Shown: positions 17,957 to 26,480 of the stretch, piece after piece | Position numbering within the stretch: position 1 is the stretch's first letter | Layout of the letters: each line of letters starts with the position of its first letter | Assembly (NCBI GenBank): GCA_945862295.1 | Contig: CAMAXT010000014.1 | Span: 1 to 41,616 of the forward strand | Origin: Pseudobacteriovorax antillogorgiicola | Lineage (GTDB): Bacteria > Bdellovibrionota_B > Oligoflexia > Oligoflexales > CAIYRB01 | Direction: 5' to 3' | DNA length: 41,616 nucleotides | Made by a program: the position numbers and the translations under genes | Notes under the pieces: generated by a model | Database searches by the model: none | What the model saw: only the letters and a program-made list of their open reading frames with translations | What the model was told of the DNA's origin: nothing

Positions 17957-18154
17957 TCACCTCTTGCAGGTCGACCGCCCTGAGGTCACCAAGAATAGCT
18001 GATCCCCGGTTGTTTCGTGGGCTCCGAGCACACCTCCAGCATCGACATAGATACACCCGATAAAAACGTTCTCTAAGTCGCGGTGTATCGTAGCAATAGC
18101 AACTCGTTGGCTATTGAAATGCAAATGTAGGAAGTCAACTTCCCAAGTTTTGAC
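17957..18154 (-). pseudogene. Relic of a small cupin-domain gene
   Basis: A 65-codon open stretch has no usable start and ends in a TGA at 17957-17959. Its translation contains YVDAGGVLGAHETTGDQLFLV, closely resembling the metal-site half of small cupins (GGxxGxHxxxxDQLFLV). After the expected SG turn the cupin pattern stops. A different frame then continues with a coding-like tail (WNWLKSFEREQIRPYKH) to a stop at 17895-17897. Missing start, missing C-terminal half and frame change indicate a decayed gene. It lies next to a tRNA gene in an otherwise empty 660-bp gap. Confidence 0.55.
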
Positions 18155-18238
18155 TCACTTTTGCAATTTGATCTTTTGTTTTTTTCTTTTTGTTTTTGGC
18201 TTACTTAAAAAAAGTAGCCTCAAGTAAGAACTTTAAAG

Positions 18239-18314
18239 TGGTGGAGGTAAGGAGATTCGAACTCCTGACCCCTAGAATGCAAATCTAGTGCTCTACCAAC
18301 TGAGCTATACCCCC
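18239..18314 (-). tRNA. tRNA-Ala (anticodon UGC), CCA encoded
   Basis: The minus strand folds as a complete 76-nt cloverleaf. Acceptor GGGGGTA pairs with TACCTCC (one G-U). The D arm is GCTC/GAGC. The anticodon stem is CTAGA/TCTAG with loop TTTGCAT (anticodon TGC), and the T arm is AGGAG/CTCCT with TTCGAAT. Discriminator A and an encoded CCA end it. No flanking tRNA or rRNA is seen. A T7 run lies downstream (18213-18207) but without a clear stem. Confidence 0.97.
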
Positions 18315-18543
18315 CCAGAGGTCGATAAATATGCCTCAAAATTTTAAAGTGATCAAGCTCTAAGAATCATTTTGCCTACGGTATCTCCGAAATAGTTATT
18401 TCTTTAAAAATAGGTGGTTAAGAAAATCGATCGGCCTCTGAGACGAGTTCTGCTTCTTTAATTAGCAGAGGCATTCGCAAGTTATTTTTCTTGGCGATCG
18501 ATTACACTCTCTTTGCCTACTAGAAACTGAAGAGGAGCATCGT

Positions 18544-19806
18544 TTGCAGACAAAGTTAACAAAAGTTGTGGTGATCGGTGCTGGTTTCGCTGGTCTTGAA
18601 GCAGCAAAAATTCTATCGAACGATGCTCGCATCCACCTAACGATTGTGGATCGCAATAACTACCATCTTTTTCAACCGCTGCTCTATCAGGTCGCAACAG
18701 CTGGGCTCTCACCGGCAGAGATAGCGATGCCGATAAGAGCAATACTTAGAAATCGCAAGGATACACTGGTAAAAATGGCCACTGTAACTTCGATCACACA
18801 AAAAGAACGATGCATCGCCCTGGATAACAACTCTCAAGTAACATTTGATTATTTAATTTTAGCTGCGGGTTTGACTAGCAGCTATTTTGGCAACGAGCAT
18901 TGGGCCGCAAACGCTCCTGGATTAAAATCCCTGGAAGACGCGATCGAGATCAGACGAAAAATACTTTCCGCATTTGAAATTGCCGAACAAACCGACGATC
19001 CAGTGCTCAGACAATCCTACCTTACCTTCGTCATTGTTGGCGGTGGGCCAACAGGTTTAGAGCTGGCAGGGGCGATCGCCGAAATCGTAAAGTACTCGAT
19101 TGCCCGTGATTTCGTTAATATCAAACCCGAGATGACCAAGATCTATCTAGTCGAAGCTGGCAATGCAATCCTCTCAACCTTCCATGAAGAGATCTGGGCG
19201 AAAGCAAAGAAGTCGGTCGAAAAGCTCGGCGTTAAGGTGCTCCTGCAAACTCGCGTGACCAACGTTGATAAGAATGGGGTTACCCTCGGCGAACAATACA
19301 TTTCTACTCGAACGGTCCTTTGGGCAGCTGGCGTAAGACCGTCAACACTAACGCTTCAACTCGAATGTGCTCGTGACAAATCAGGCCGCATTGTGCCCAA
19401 CACAGATCTCAGTATCTCTACTGATAGACATATCTTCGCTATCGGTGACATCGCCTCAGTGCCATGGAAGGACGGCAAAAATGTACCGGGAATGGCCCCA
19501 GGTGCCATGCAAGAGGGCAGGCATGTTGCGCGTTGCATTATAGCCGACCTGAATAAAAAAGAACGCGCAGAGTTTAGCTATACAGATAAAGGGTCTCTTG
19601 CAACGATCGGTCGGGCGTCTGCGGTCTGCGATTTTGGACCTATTAGAATCGAGGGATTCTTCGCCTGGATCATTTGGATTTTTGTTCACATCTTTTATCT
19701 CATCGGATTCCACAACAGAGTGATCGTTCTCATCCGATGGGCTTGGTCCTACGTTACGTTTCAAAAAGGTGCGCGCTTAATTACTAATGTAGAAAAACCC
19801 CACTGA
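18544..19806 (+). CDS. ndh: Type II NADH dehydrogenase (NDH-2)
   Basis: This single-subunit, non-proton-pumping NADH:quinone oxidoreductase has 420 residues and sits on the inner face of the membrane. The first dinucleotide fold is VVVIGAGFAGLEAAK (FAD) and the second is FVIVGGGPTGLELAGAIAE (NADH). YHLFQPLLYQVATAGLSP and the C-terminal amphipathic/hydrophobic anchor around FVHIFYLIGFHNR are typical of NDH-2. The start is TTG with GAGGAG 6 nt upstream. It complements the proton-pumping complex represented by nuoB at 40513-41001. Confidence 0.95.
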   Translation: MQTKLTKVVVIGAGFAGLEAAKILSNDARIHLTIVDRNNYHLFQPLLYQVATAGLSPAEIAMPIRAILRNRKDTLVKMATVTSITQKERCIALDNNSQVTFDYLILAAGLTSSYFGNEHWAANAPGLKSLEDAIEIRRKILSAFEIAEQTDDPVLRQSYLTFVIVGGGPTGLELAGAIAEIVKYSIARDFVNIKPEMTKIYLVEAGNAILSTFHEEIWAKAKKSVEKLGVKVLLQTRVTNVDKNGVTLGEQYISTRTVLWAAGVRPSTLTLQLECARDKSGRIVPNTDLSISTDRHIFAIGDIASVPWKDGKNVPGMAPGAMQEGRHVARCIIADLNKKERAEFSYTDKGSLATIGRASAVCDFGPIRIEGFFAWIIWIFVHIFYLIGFHNRVIVLIRWAWSYVTFQKGARLITNVEKPH

Positions 19807-19844
19807 ATTCACAGAACAATGATTACGCTACTGCGTCAAATTAA

Positions 19845-19896
19845 CTGGTCACAATACTGAACTCAATAATTTTTTTTGGGATCATTATGTGACCAG
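19845..19896 (+). repeat. 9-bp inverted repeat around a T8 tract
   Basis: CTGGTCACA at 19845-19853 and TGTGACCAG at 19888-19896 are perfect inverted repeats 34 bp apart, with an ATTTT tail after the right arm. It may be a long-loop terminator for ndh, or paired TGTGA-type operator half-sites for the regulator gene at 20031. The sequence does not decide. Confidence 0.45.
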
Positions 19897-20030
19897 ATTT
19901 TAAGCGCGACCATCAGTAAATATTGAACAAAATGCGATTTTAATCCAGGCACGAAAGCTGCAAGTGCATTCATTGCAAACCTAAAAGCATTAAAAACAAG
20001 TTAGGGATCACACTGGACTGGAGTCATCAC

Positions 20031-21065
20031 ATGTCTGCGACAGAACAGACTCTACCGATGAACGCACTACAAGATTTGTTTTATAGAAGCAAATTCGGAG
20101 ACCTCTTGAAAGCGCTAGAAGCGCAGGAAAAGGGCGGCATTAGTTTGGATTCTGAGCGTGCTCTTTTGAAAGCCAATACCCTTTTTGAATTGCACCGCGT
20201 CGCAGACGCTAAGAAATACCTAAAAAGTGTTAGTCAGCAAAAAGATAGTTTCGACGAAGCTTATTTGTACTCAGCAGCACGTCTTTGCTATTTCGACAGC
20301 GCTTCCACGCAGGCCCGAGCCCTTTTTATTGAGATCGCTGAAAACAGCAAAGACCGTAATTATCGGTTCAAAGCCCTGCTTGGAGTCGCCAACACGTACT
20401 ATACGGAAGGTGACTACGGGAAAATCCCAGCTATTATTTCTGAACTCCATGGGTTTGAGCCACTCACTCGTGAAGATGAGAAAATCAGCTTTCTAATCTT
20501 TCTAGGCAACTACTACTTTGTATCCGGTGCCAGCAGCGAACTTGCAAAACAATATTTCAAAAAAGCGCTTTCAACTTCTGCATCTCTTACTTGGACTTAC
20601 TTCATCACTCGTAGCCTTTACGGCATAGCCTGTGTCTGCGAAAAAGATGGCCAGACACAAGAGTTACTCTGGACGCTCGATATTCTGCAGTCGTTTGTGG
20701 ATCAAAGCGAACAGCTGTTTTTCAGCTTCGTCGTTAACCACAGATTTAAGCAGCATTTCTCCATCAATACACCGATGGAGTTTGACAATGCTAACAAGAG
20801 GATTCTTGTTAAAAATAAATGGCTCGGCTTTCACGACAAGCCGCTACTTTTTCAGTTTCTATTAAAACTTCACGAAAAAGCCGACTTTATTAATAAAGAA
20901 ACTCTAGCTACTGAGCTATGGCCAGAAGAGGCTTATAAGCCTCGCATTCACGATCCACGCATTTTTGATATCGCAAAACGTGCGAGAAACTTGATTGAAG
21001 CGTATGAAAATCAACCCGTAGTCCTATTGTCAGGTCGCATGGGTTACAAATTAGCAAGTACTTAA
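20031..21065 (+). CDS. TPR protein with C-terminal winged-helix DNA-binding domain
   Basis: This encodes 344 residues. Residues about 10-230 are helical, TPR-like repeats. The last 100 residues (from about EFDNANKRILVKN) look like an OmpR/SARP-type winged helix: a short beta start, LLFQFLLKLHEKADFINKET, and a C-terminal RMGYKL that matches the wing (usually GxGY). There is no receiver domain. TPR plus winged helix suggests a regulator sensing a protein or peptide ligand. GGAG lies 7 nt before the ATG. It is only 29 nt upstream of a secreted-protein gene, probably in the same operon. Confidence 0.7.
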   Translation: MSATEQTLPMNALQDLFYRSKFGDLLKALEAQEKGGISLDSERALLKANTLFELHRVADAKKYLKSVSQQKDSFDEAYLYSAARLCYFDSASTQARALFIEIAENSKDRNYRFKALLGVANTYYTEGDYGKIPAIISELHGFEPLTREDEKISFLIFLGNYYFVSGASSELAKQYFKKALSTSASLTWTYFITRSLYGIACVCEKDGQTQELLWTLDILQSFVDQSEQLFFSFVVNHRFKQHFSINTPMEFDNANKRILVKNKWLGFHDKPLLFQFLLKLHEKADFINKETLATELWPEEAYKPRIHDPRIFDIAKRARNLIEAYENQPVVLLSGRMGYKLAST

Positions 21066-21094
21066 GAGCATCTAAACTTTGGGGAGTTTTAATA

Positions 21095-21625
21095 ATGTTG
21101 AACATCATTTTCGTTATTCTTACAATATTTCTAAGTCACGCATTGCATGCGCAGAATGCGACTGATCCTGTTGGCGGTGGCACGTTACCCCTTGATGACA
21201 CTGAAGCAGGTGATGGCACGTTGCCCCTTCGTCTACCTGGCGACGGAACGTTGCCTCTAAGGCTTTCGGGAGATGCAACTGCTGCTGGCGCAACGGTCGA
21301 CACTAGCGTTGCAATCACATCTGCTGATCGGAGAGCATTACCTCTTCAACAAAGAGCGTCACTCGTTTGCCAAATTGCAAATGCAAACGTTTCTAAGCAT
21401 GCAGCAACCGGTAGCGTCACAGTTTCGGGAGCAACATACACAATCAAAGGCATCTGTTACGATCACAACACCAAGAACATGGAAATCGTCGCCAAGAAAG
21501 GCGCATCAGAATCGTCATTCATGATCGGCAAATTAGGTAGCCCGGAGTTGACTGCGTTTAGTGGCAAACTGATAGTAAATGGCAGCGCATCAACCAGCTA
21601 CCAGTTCGCTGTAAAGACCCAATAA
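21095..21625 (+). CDS. Secreted protein with GDGTLPLRL repeats
   Basis: This encodes 176 residues with a signal peptide cut near residue 19 (LHA/Q). The mature N-terminus has three copies of a short motif: GGGTLPL at 27-33, and GDGTLPLRL at 39-47 and 49-57. Codons in the copies differ at synonymous positions (CGT CTA versus AGG CTT). A C-terminal domain of about 110 residues has two Cys (SLVCQI and KGICYD) that may form a disulfide, and is beta-rich. I do not recognise the family. The gene follows the TPR/winged-helix regulator and ends at a C-rich terminator. Confidence 0.75.
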   Translation: MLNIIFVILTIFLSHALHAQNATDPVGGGTLPLDDTEAGDGTLPLRLPGDGTLPLRLSGDATAAGATVDTSVAITSADRRALPLQQRASLVCQIANANVSKHAATGSVTVSGATYTIKGICYDHNTKNMEIVAKKGASESSFMIGKLGSPELTAFSGKLIVNGSASTSYQFAVKTQ

Positions 21626-21648
21626 AAATTGTTCTTTTAGAAGCATAA

Positions 21649-21675
21649 GGGGGGCTCCAGCCCCCCCCCCCTTTT
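21649..21675 (+). terminator. Terminator with a C11 homopolymer
   Basis: GGGGGGCT-CC-AGCCCCCC forms a strong 8-bp stem followed, after extra Cs, by TTTT. The 3' arm lies in an unbroken run of eleven C (21661-21671). Confidence 0.75.
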
Positions 21676-21794
21676 CTATACGTATCTTTCGCCGTTTTTA
21701 CTCACCAATTTTACCTTCAGCACACACAACACTTGTGCATATCCAATATGTTACCCATACTGAGTACAGAAAAACCACGAATCAAGGTCTAAAC

Positions 21795-22316
21795 ATGAAA
21801 AAGACGATGTTCATTCCTATCGCTATAGGCATCTTGGCCGGCATTTGGTTTCTGCCTTTTAGCTGCGCCAGAGAGCCCAAATTCTATCTGCCAAAGGTTG
21901 GACAAAAATACTCGTTCCTGCCAGTGCAAATGAATAATTCTAATCCTGAAAAATACGTACATGAAGACCTTCCAGCATTGCATCTCACTGTGCGCTGGGG
22001 CGGTAGAGCTGTAGATAAAGAGAACGGCAACCCGACATTAAACTTCTATAAAAAAGATCAAACGACACCTTTCTACTCTGTGCCATGGTCGGAGCTTGAA
22101 ACCGCCTATAAAACCTCCGGATGCAGTAGTGATCAAATTGAAACTTTAGACGGACCGATGCCTGGGGTGACACTTATTTGTGATGGACGGATAAAAATAA
22201 GCGAAGTCGCACAAGTCGAAGCAGTCAGCGACAAGGGCGAAAAGAAATATGGGTACGAGTTTTCGACCTATAAGAGATCCGACGACATCTTGGCTGCAAT
22301 CATCCAACTCTACTAA
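21795..22316 (+). CDS. Membrane-anchored or lipoprotein-like envelope protein
   Basis: ATG at 21795 is preferred (AAGGT about 7 nt upstream, and the protein then begins with a normal MKKTMF signal). The in-frame ATG at 21735 only adds a polar leader. The product has 173 residues with a hydrophobic start ending in LPFSCAREP. The Cys is placed as in a lipoprotein, but Pro at -3 is not a standard lipobox, so an N-terminal anchor is equally possible. Two further Cys (SGCSS and LICDG) may pair. Family not recognised. It is 15 nt upstream of the next lipoprotein gene, hence probably cotranscribed. Confidence 0.7.
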   Translation: MKKTMFIPIAIGILAGIWFLPFSCAREPKFYLPKVGQKYSFLPVQMNNSNPEKYVHEDLPALHLTVRWGGRAVDKENGNPTLNFYKKDQTTPFYSVPWSELETAYKTSGCSSDQIETLDGPMPGVTLICDGRIKISEVAQVEAVSDKGEKKYGYEFSTYKRSDDILAAIIQLY

Positions 22317-22331
22317 TATTGGAAAGCTCGT

Positions 22332-23999
22332 ATGAACTTAAAAAGCTTTTTATCGATAATTTTCGCCATGGCATGCGTCATCGCTGTCGCGTTCTCCAGC
22401 TGTACTTCAACTGAATTTGGCGGCAAAAGCGGTCCGAAAAAAGGTGGTAAAGGCGGTACAAACAAAACAGAAAGTGGCGCAGCCGAAACAGGTGAAGATG
22501 ACAGTGATGAAGCTGGTGAAGAGGGTACTGAAACACCACCAGGGTTTGAACCAGGCACACTATTTGATACCGGTGACAAAGAACCAGAAGACCCTATTAG
22601 AGAATTCGATACCGAGAAATTTGCTGGTGGAATTTTAGTTAAACTTCTCGAACCAGATCAGAAAAACCAAATATGGGGTGTCACTACCAAAGGCGAAGCG
22701 ACTTACATGCGCCTTGAAGGCGATGAAGTCAAAGAAACGAAAAAATGGACGGGGATCACCGGGGGCGACGGTGGCGCTAGAACCTACGTAACAGAAGGTG
22801 GCATCGTCATCTCTAAAACTGGCGGTCACCTTTATTGGATTGATCCAGAGAGTACGCCTCAAGGCGACTTAAAGAAACTAGGTGCGAAGCACTATTTCAA
22901 ACTCGATGGACCTGCCGGTGACGACCGTGTCTGCGTTGTCTCCTACAAACGCGATAAAAAACGCTTTCTCGGTATGGGCTATGGCAAGGGAAAATTTGTT
23001 GAAATTCCAATGGATAACAGCGCTCCGTTTGCACCACAGTTTGGCACGATTAGCCGTGAAGGCTCTGCTGGAACGAAGCAATGGGGCTACAGCTGCTTCG
23101 TCGACCAAGACCGATTGATCTATTACTCGCAGTGGGTAAACATGTCGGAAGGTATTCTAGGCATCGACATAGATACGATGAAAGCAAAGTCACCAACAAG
23201 TGCGCCGAACGGCAGCTTTAAATCGACAAATTTAGCGAAAGAGACTGTTGGACCTAAAGACGAACCAGGAAAAGGGTCCTACGCTGTTACAGGCGACCGA
23301 GATGGCAATATTCTAAACGGCACAGGAATTTACACCTACGGGTTTGAGTCTCGATCAAAAACTATTTGGGCCGCAGGAAAAGGAAATGGATTACTTGCGA
23401 TCTATCCGGCTAAGTGTCTTTCCAAAGAAGCTAACTGCACCGGCTTTGGCTCGTTTAATATGAACAAGCTGAATATCAACGTCGGTCCAATGAGTGGACT
23501 TGGCGACGGTAGGATGATCGGGATGTTTCGCGGAGTAGGAACGGTATTCCTCATGAAGCTGAAAGACGATAAGGATCTTTCAAAAGGAATCGATGCCACT
23601 GCGATTCATAACCTCGAAGGCGACCCTTATATGTACACTGACTTCACTGGCGCTACTCTATATATGACAAAAAGTGAAACGACATTCGAACTATCCGATA
23701 TGGAAGAGTACTCTTCGAAAAGAGAAAACCGCGGCATTGGCTTCACTTGGCTCGATAAAAAAGGAAAAGGTCAGGCGTTTGAGGACATCCAACTAGAAGT
23801 CCGCTGCTATAAAAACGGTGAGCGCGAAGGCTCTTATGAAAAATGGACCAAAGTAAAAGATTCTACTGAGCAGACAGTTATCCTGACATCCAGTTGCAAA
23901 GACAAGAAGTTCAACCAAGTTGACGTGCGTTTAACTCAGTTAGGTGACAATGACACGCTCATGCAGATTAAAAAAATTCAGGTAACAGCCTACCAATGA
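22332..23999 (+). CDS. Large lipoprotein with acidic linker, unknown function
   Basis: This encodes 555 residues. The signal peptide ends in lipobox AFSSC (Cys24). Residues about 28-95 are low complexity, first Gly/Lys and then Glu/Asp-rich, forming a likely flexible spacer that places the rest away from the membrane. The following part has recurring YWIDP-, KTIWAAGKGNG- and GRMIG-like blade segments that suggest a beta-propeller. The last 110 residues (from about GIGFTWLDKKGKG) look like a separate beta-sandwich. No catalytic motif is seen. It is cotranscribed with the gene at 21795. No T-rich terminator follows, only the hairpin at 24016-24039. Confidence 0.8.
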   Translation: MNLKSFLSIIFAMACVIAVAFSSCTSTEFGGKSGPKKGGKGGTNKTESGAAETGEDDSDEAGEEGTETPPGFEPGTLFDTGDKEPEDPIREFDTEKFAGGILVKLLEPDQKNQIWGVTTKGEATYMRLEGDEVKETKKWTGITGGDGGARTYVTEGGIVISKTGGHLYWIDPESTPQGDLKKLGAKHYFKLDGPAGDDRVCVVSYKRDKKRFLGMGYGKGKFVEIPMDNSAPFAPQFGTISREGSAGTKQWGYSCFVDQDRLIYYSQWVNMSEGILGIDIDTMKAKSPTSAPNGSFKSTNLAKETVGPKDEPGKGSYAVTGDRDGNILNGTGIYTYGFESRSKTIWAAGKGNGLLAIYPAKCLSKEANCTGFGSFNMNKLNINVGPMSGLGDGRMIGMFRGVGTVFLMKLKDDKDLSKGIDATAIHNLEGDPYMYTDFTGATLYMTKSETTFELSDMEEYSSKRENRGIGFTWLDKKGKGQAFEDIQLEVRCYKNGEREGSYEKWTKVKDSTEQTVILTSSCKDKKFNQVDVRLTQLGDNDTLMQIKKIQVTAYQ

Positions 24000-24015
24000 G
24001 GTTAGCGAGGATGAG

Positions 24016-24039
24016 TTAGAGCCGGGTCCCTGGCTCTAA
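24016..24039 (+). other. Stable hairpin after the lipoprotein gene
   Basis: TTAGAGCC/GGCTCTAA is an 8-bp stem that can extend to 11 bp with a bulged T inside the loop (GGG-T-CCC). No T-run follows, so it may protect the mRNA end or serve with a factor-dependent terminator. Confidence 0.45.
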
Positions 24040-24239
24040 TGAGTTACCGCGGGTTGAAAAGAAAAATAAGCTATATCGCCACCTTCCGCCATACGCCAAA
24101 TTCTCCAAGAAATTATCCTAACCGACCAAAAATACCCTTATTTTTTAAGGCTATTGCATTCATCAAGACCCTCTGTTAACTATCCATTTGAAGATTAAAG
24201 TAATACCGAGATCTCGGACCCTATAGCTTCCTCGCACTC

Positions 24240-24347
24240 ATGTTGGTGGCGTCTAAAGAACAAAATCTTTCGCCTGTTGAATCTGCTCCTGCTCCAGTTT
24301 TTACTTTCGAGACCTTGACCATGTTTTCTCACGATTACGTTGTGTGA
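24240..24347 (+). CDS. Possible 35-residue leader ORF before the metallopeptidase
   Basis: ATG at 24240 opens a 35-codon frame whose TGA (24345-24347) overlaps the GAGG SD of the next gene. Ribosomes ending there would sit on the next start. It has no SD of its own. The rest of the gap 24000-24239 shows no gene. Confidence 0.2.
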   Translation: MLVASKEQNLSPVESAPAPVFTFETLTMFSHDYVV

Positions 24348-24354
24348 GGCAATG

Positions 24355-25155
24355 ATGTCAGAAATACTACTGCGAGGAAAAGCCATTCCTCTCGAAAAGA
24401 TAGACAACAGAGTCCTTCTTAGTGCCAGACTTTGCGATTTAAAGTTCCTCAAAATGAAATTAGAAAAAGGCCGTTTGCGCGGATTGGTTGATAAGCTTTA
24501 CAGCGACCTCGATCAAGCTGGTCTATCTCAGCTGCGCCCGACTGTTTATTTTGGTGATGAGTGGTTTAGTCCTGAAGGTATTCCATCCATCGCTGTTCCA
24601 TTCTACTTAGCGCATCCTCGGCTCATGGCACTTGAAAGTGCGATGATGAATCACGTCGAAGGCCGCACCCCTGGTTGGTTTATGAAACTTATCCGGCATG
24701 AGTCTGGTCATTGCTTTGACCACGCTTACCGGGTTTCACAGACCAAGAAATGGAGTCAAATTTTTGGCAATCCTGAGCTGAAATACCGCCCGGACATTTA
24801 TCTTCCAAACCGTCATTCGAAGGATTTCGTCCGCAACTTACCTGGCTTTTACGCGCAAGCGCATCCAGATGAAGATTTCGCTGAAACTTTCGCAGTGATC
24901 GTAAATCCAAAATCGAACTGGGAAAAAAAGTACCGTAACTGGCCGGCAGCATTTGAAAAACTATCTTATGTTGCAGATTTGATCAGAAAATATGGCGATA
25001 GAAAACCACACCTAGAAGACAAGCCCGATTTCTACAACGCAATTCGCATGCGTACAACTTTAAGTAGCCTCTACCAAAAACGCATTAAAGCAAAAAAATA
25101 CGCTACAAAAGCTGTCAGCAATTTGACAGAAAACCCGCACCTATCAATCGTTTGA
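24355..25155 (+). CDS. Putative zinc metallopeptidase (HExxH)
   Basis: ATG at 24355 is preferred (GAGG 5 nt upstream; ATG at 24352 and TTG at 24340 are alternatives). The protein has 266 residues and no signal peptide. The zinc motif HESGH is at residues 115-119 in KLIRHESGHCFDHAYR. A downstream HPDEDFAETFAV supplies a likely third ligand Glu, as in gluzincins. This matches the pattern of the putative zinc-binding metallo-peptidase family (Pfam Peptidase_Mx type). The C-terminus is Lys/Arg-rich. It sits 47 nt upstream of an ATP-grasp ligase gene, so the pair probably acts on one substrate. Confidence 0.8.
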   Translation: MSEILLRGKAIPLEKIDNRVLLSARLCDLKFLKMKLEKGRLRGLVDKLYSDLDQAGLSQLRPTVYFGDEWFSPEGIPSIAVPFYLAHPRLMALESAMMNHVEGRTPGWFMKLIRHESGHCFDHAYRVSQTKKWSQIFGNPELKYRPDIYLPNRHSKDFVRNLPGFYAQAHPDEDFAETFAVIVNPKSNWEKKYRNWPAAFEKLSYVADLIRKYGDRKPHLEDKPDFYNAIRMRTTLSSLYQKRIKAKKYATKAVSNLTENPHLSIV

Positions 25156-25202
25156 AAGACCCCTTACAATAATAGTAAGCCTTCTATTCTAGGATACTTA
25201 CT

Positions 25203-26219
25203 ATGCCTAAACAGGGCCTAAAAGTTCTATTACTATTCGACATCCCTTACACACCTCCTAAAGAAACCGATTATAAAAAGTTTATGATCGGCGACGAATG
25301 GAAGGATGAGAGAGATGTCGCACGCGCTTTGACCAAACTCGGTCACGAAGTCGCTGCCTTTGGCATTCACAACGATATCAAACCGCTGATCGCCTATCTG
25401 GAAAAACATCGCCCCGATGTGATTTTCAACCAGTGTGAATCATTCGCAGAAAACCGTGAAAACGAATCAAATCTTGCTGGCTTACTTGAGCTGTTAAATA
25501 TCCCGTATACCGGTGCCACTCCCGATGCCTTGTCCATTTGCAAAGACAAAGGTCTGAGTAAAAAAATCCTCAGCTTTCATGACATCAAAGTTCCAGAGTT
25601 TGTAGTTGTCCCAGTCGATGACATCGCGATGCTGCAACATTCAAAAATAAGCTTCCCAGCGATTTGCAAACCGGTCGGTTTAGATTCCAGCGAGGGCATC
25701 TCAGCGGCATCTTTGGTTTCGAATTTAAAAGATTGCATCGGTAGAGTGAAGTTTATTCACAAGCACTTTGAATGCGACGCCATTGTCGAAGAGTACATCG
25801 ACGGGCGAGAGCTTTATGTTGGGCTTCTGGGCAGCGATAAGATTAAAGTTTTGCCACCGCAGGAGCTATTCTTTAAAAAACTGCCATCAAAAAAACCGAA
25901 AATGCTCACCTTCACTGCGAAATGGAACGACACCTACAGGAAAAAATACGGCATTGACAGCGGGTTTGCGAAAAATATCGATGCTAAACTGCAAGCTAGG
26001 CTAAAAAAAGATTGCGAAGTCATTTTCAAGAGTCTCAAACTCAAGGGTTATGCCCGTGTGGATCTTCGCCTCAATAAACAAAACGAACCCGTTATTATCG
26101 AAGTAAACCCAAACCCATCCATAAAAAAGATCGATGATTTTGCGACAGCTGCCAAGAGAGCGGGGCTTTCATACGGCGAGCTTCTTGAAGAAATCATAGA
26201 TTTAGCGATGGCTTCATAA
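25203..26219 (+). CDS. ATP-grasp ligase, D-Ala-D-Ala ligase-like
   Basis: This encodes 338 residues. ATP-grasp order is visible: N-terminal fold (KVLLLFDIPY...DVIFNQCESF), lid/hinge FPAICKPVGLDSSEGIS, grasp segment AIVEEYIDGRELYVGLLG, and the metal-binding end GYARVDLRLNKQNEPVIIEVNPNPS. The last is the D-Ala-D-Ala ligase Mg site. The N-terminal region differs from housekeeping Ddl and the usual serine loop is not obvious. It is therefore more likely a paralog that joins other amino acids or peptides. AGGA lies 9 nt before the ATG. It is in a three-gene set with the metallopeptidase before it and a small membrane protein after it. Confidence 0.85.
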   Translation: MPKQGLKVLLLFDIPYTPPKETDYKKFMIGDEWKDERDVARALTKLGHEVAAFGIHNDIKPLIAYLEKHRPDVIFNQCESFAENRENESNLAGLLELLNIPYTGATPDALSICKDKGLSKKILSFHDIKVPEFVVVPVDDIAMLQHSKISFPAICKPVGLDSSEGISAASLVSNLKDCIGRVKFIHKHFECDAIVEEYIDGRELYVGLLGSDKIKVLPPQELFFKKLPSKKPKMLTFTAKWNDTYRKKYGIDSGFAKNIDAKLQARLKKDCEVIFKSLKLKGYARVDLRLNKQNEPVIIEVNPNPSIKKIDDFATAAKRAGLSYGELLEEIIDLAMAS

Positions 26220-26232
26220 AACAGGATTTCAT

Positions 26233-26463
26233 ATGCGCGCGTTTGGACTTATCGGCACCTTAATATCGCTCGCCATCGTAGGCTATCTTGTCATGAGCAG
26301 AACAAAGTCTAAGCCCAGTACCCAAGCGGTTAAGATCGAGGCATTAAAAAATGAGCATGGTATTGAGTTACCGGCAGAAGCATTAAGCGGTGACTTGACC
26401 AAATTGCCTGCAGCTATTAAAAAAGATCTCGAAAAGAAGATGAAAGAGCGCGCTCCGGACTAA
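26233..26463 (+). CDS. Small single-pass membrane protein
   Basis: This encodes 76 residues. One N-terminal helix (FGLIGTLISLAIVGYLVM) is followed by a charged soluble tail of about 50 residues predicted to be helical (KKDLEKKMKERAPD). AGGA lies about 6-7 nt before the ATG, and the gene begins 13 nt after the ATP-grasp gene, so it is cotranscribed. Function unknown. The tail could be a partner or even a substrate of its neighbours. Confidence 0.7.
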   Translation: MRAFGLIGTLISLAIVGYLVMSRTKSKPSTQAVKIEALKNEHGIELPAEALSGDLTKLPAAIKKDLEKKMKERAPD

Positions 26464-26480
26464 AATCTGAATCCTTCCTA

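Noticed and set aside
17882-18543. Integrated element at tRNA-Ala
   Set aside because: No integrase and no second copy of the tRNA 3' end were seen; only a decayed cupin gene is present.
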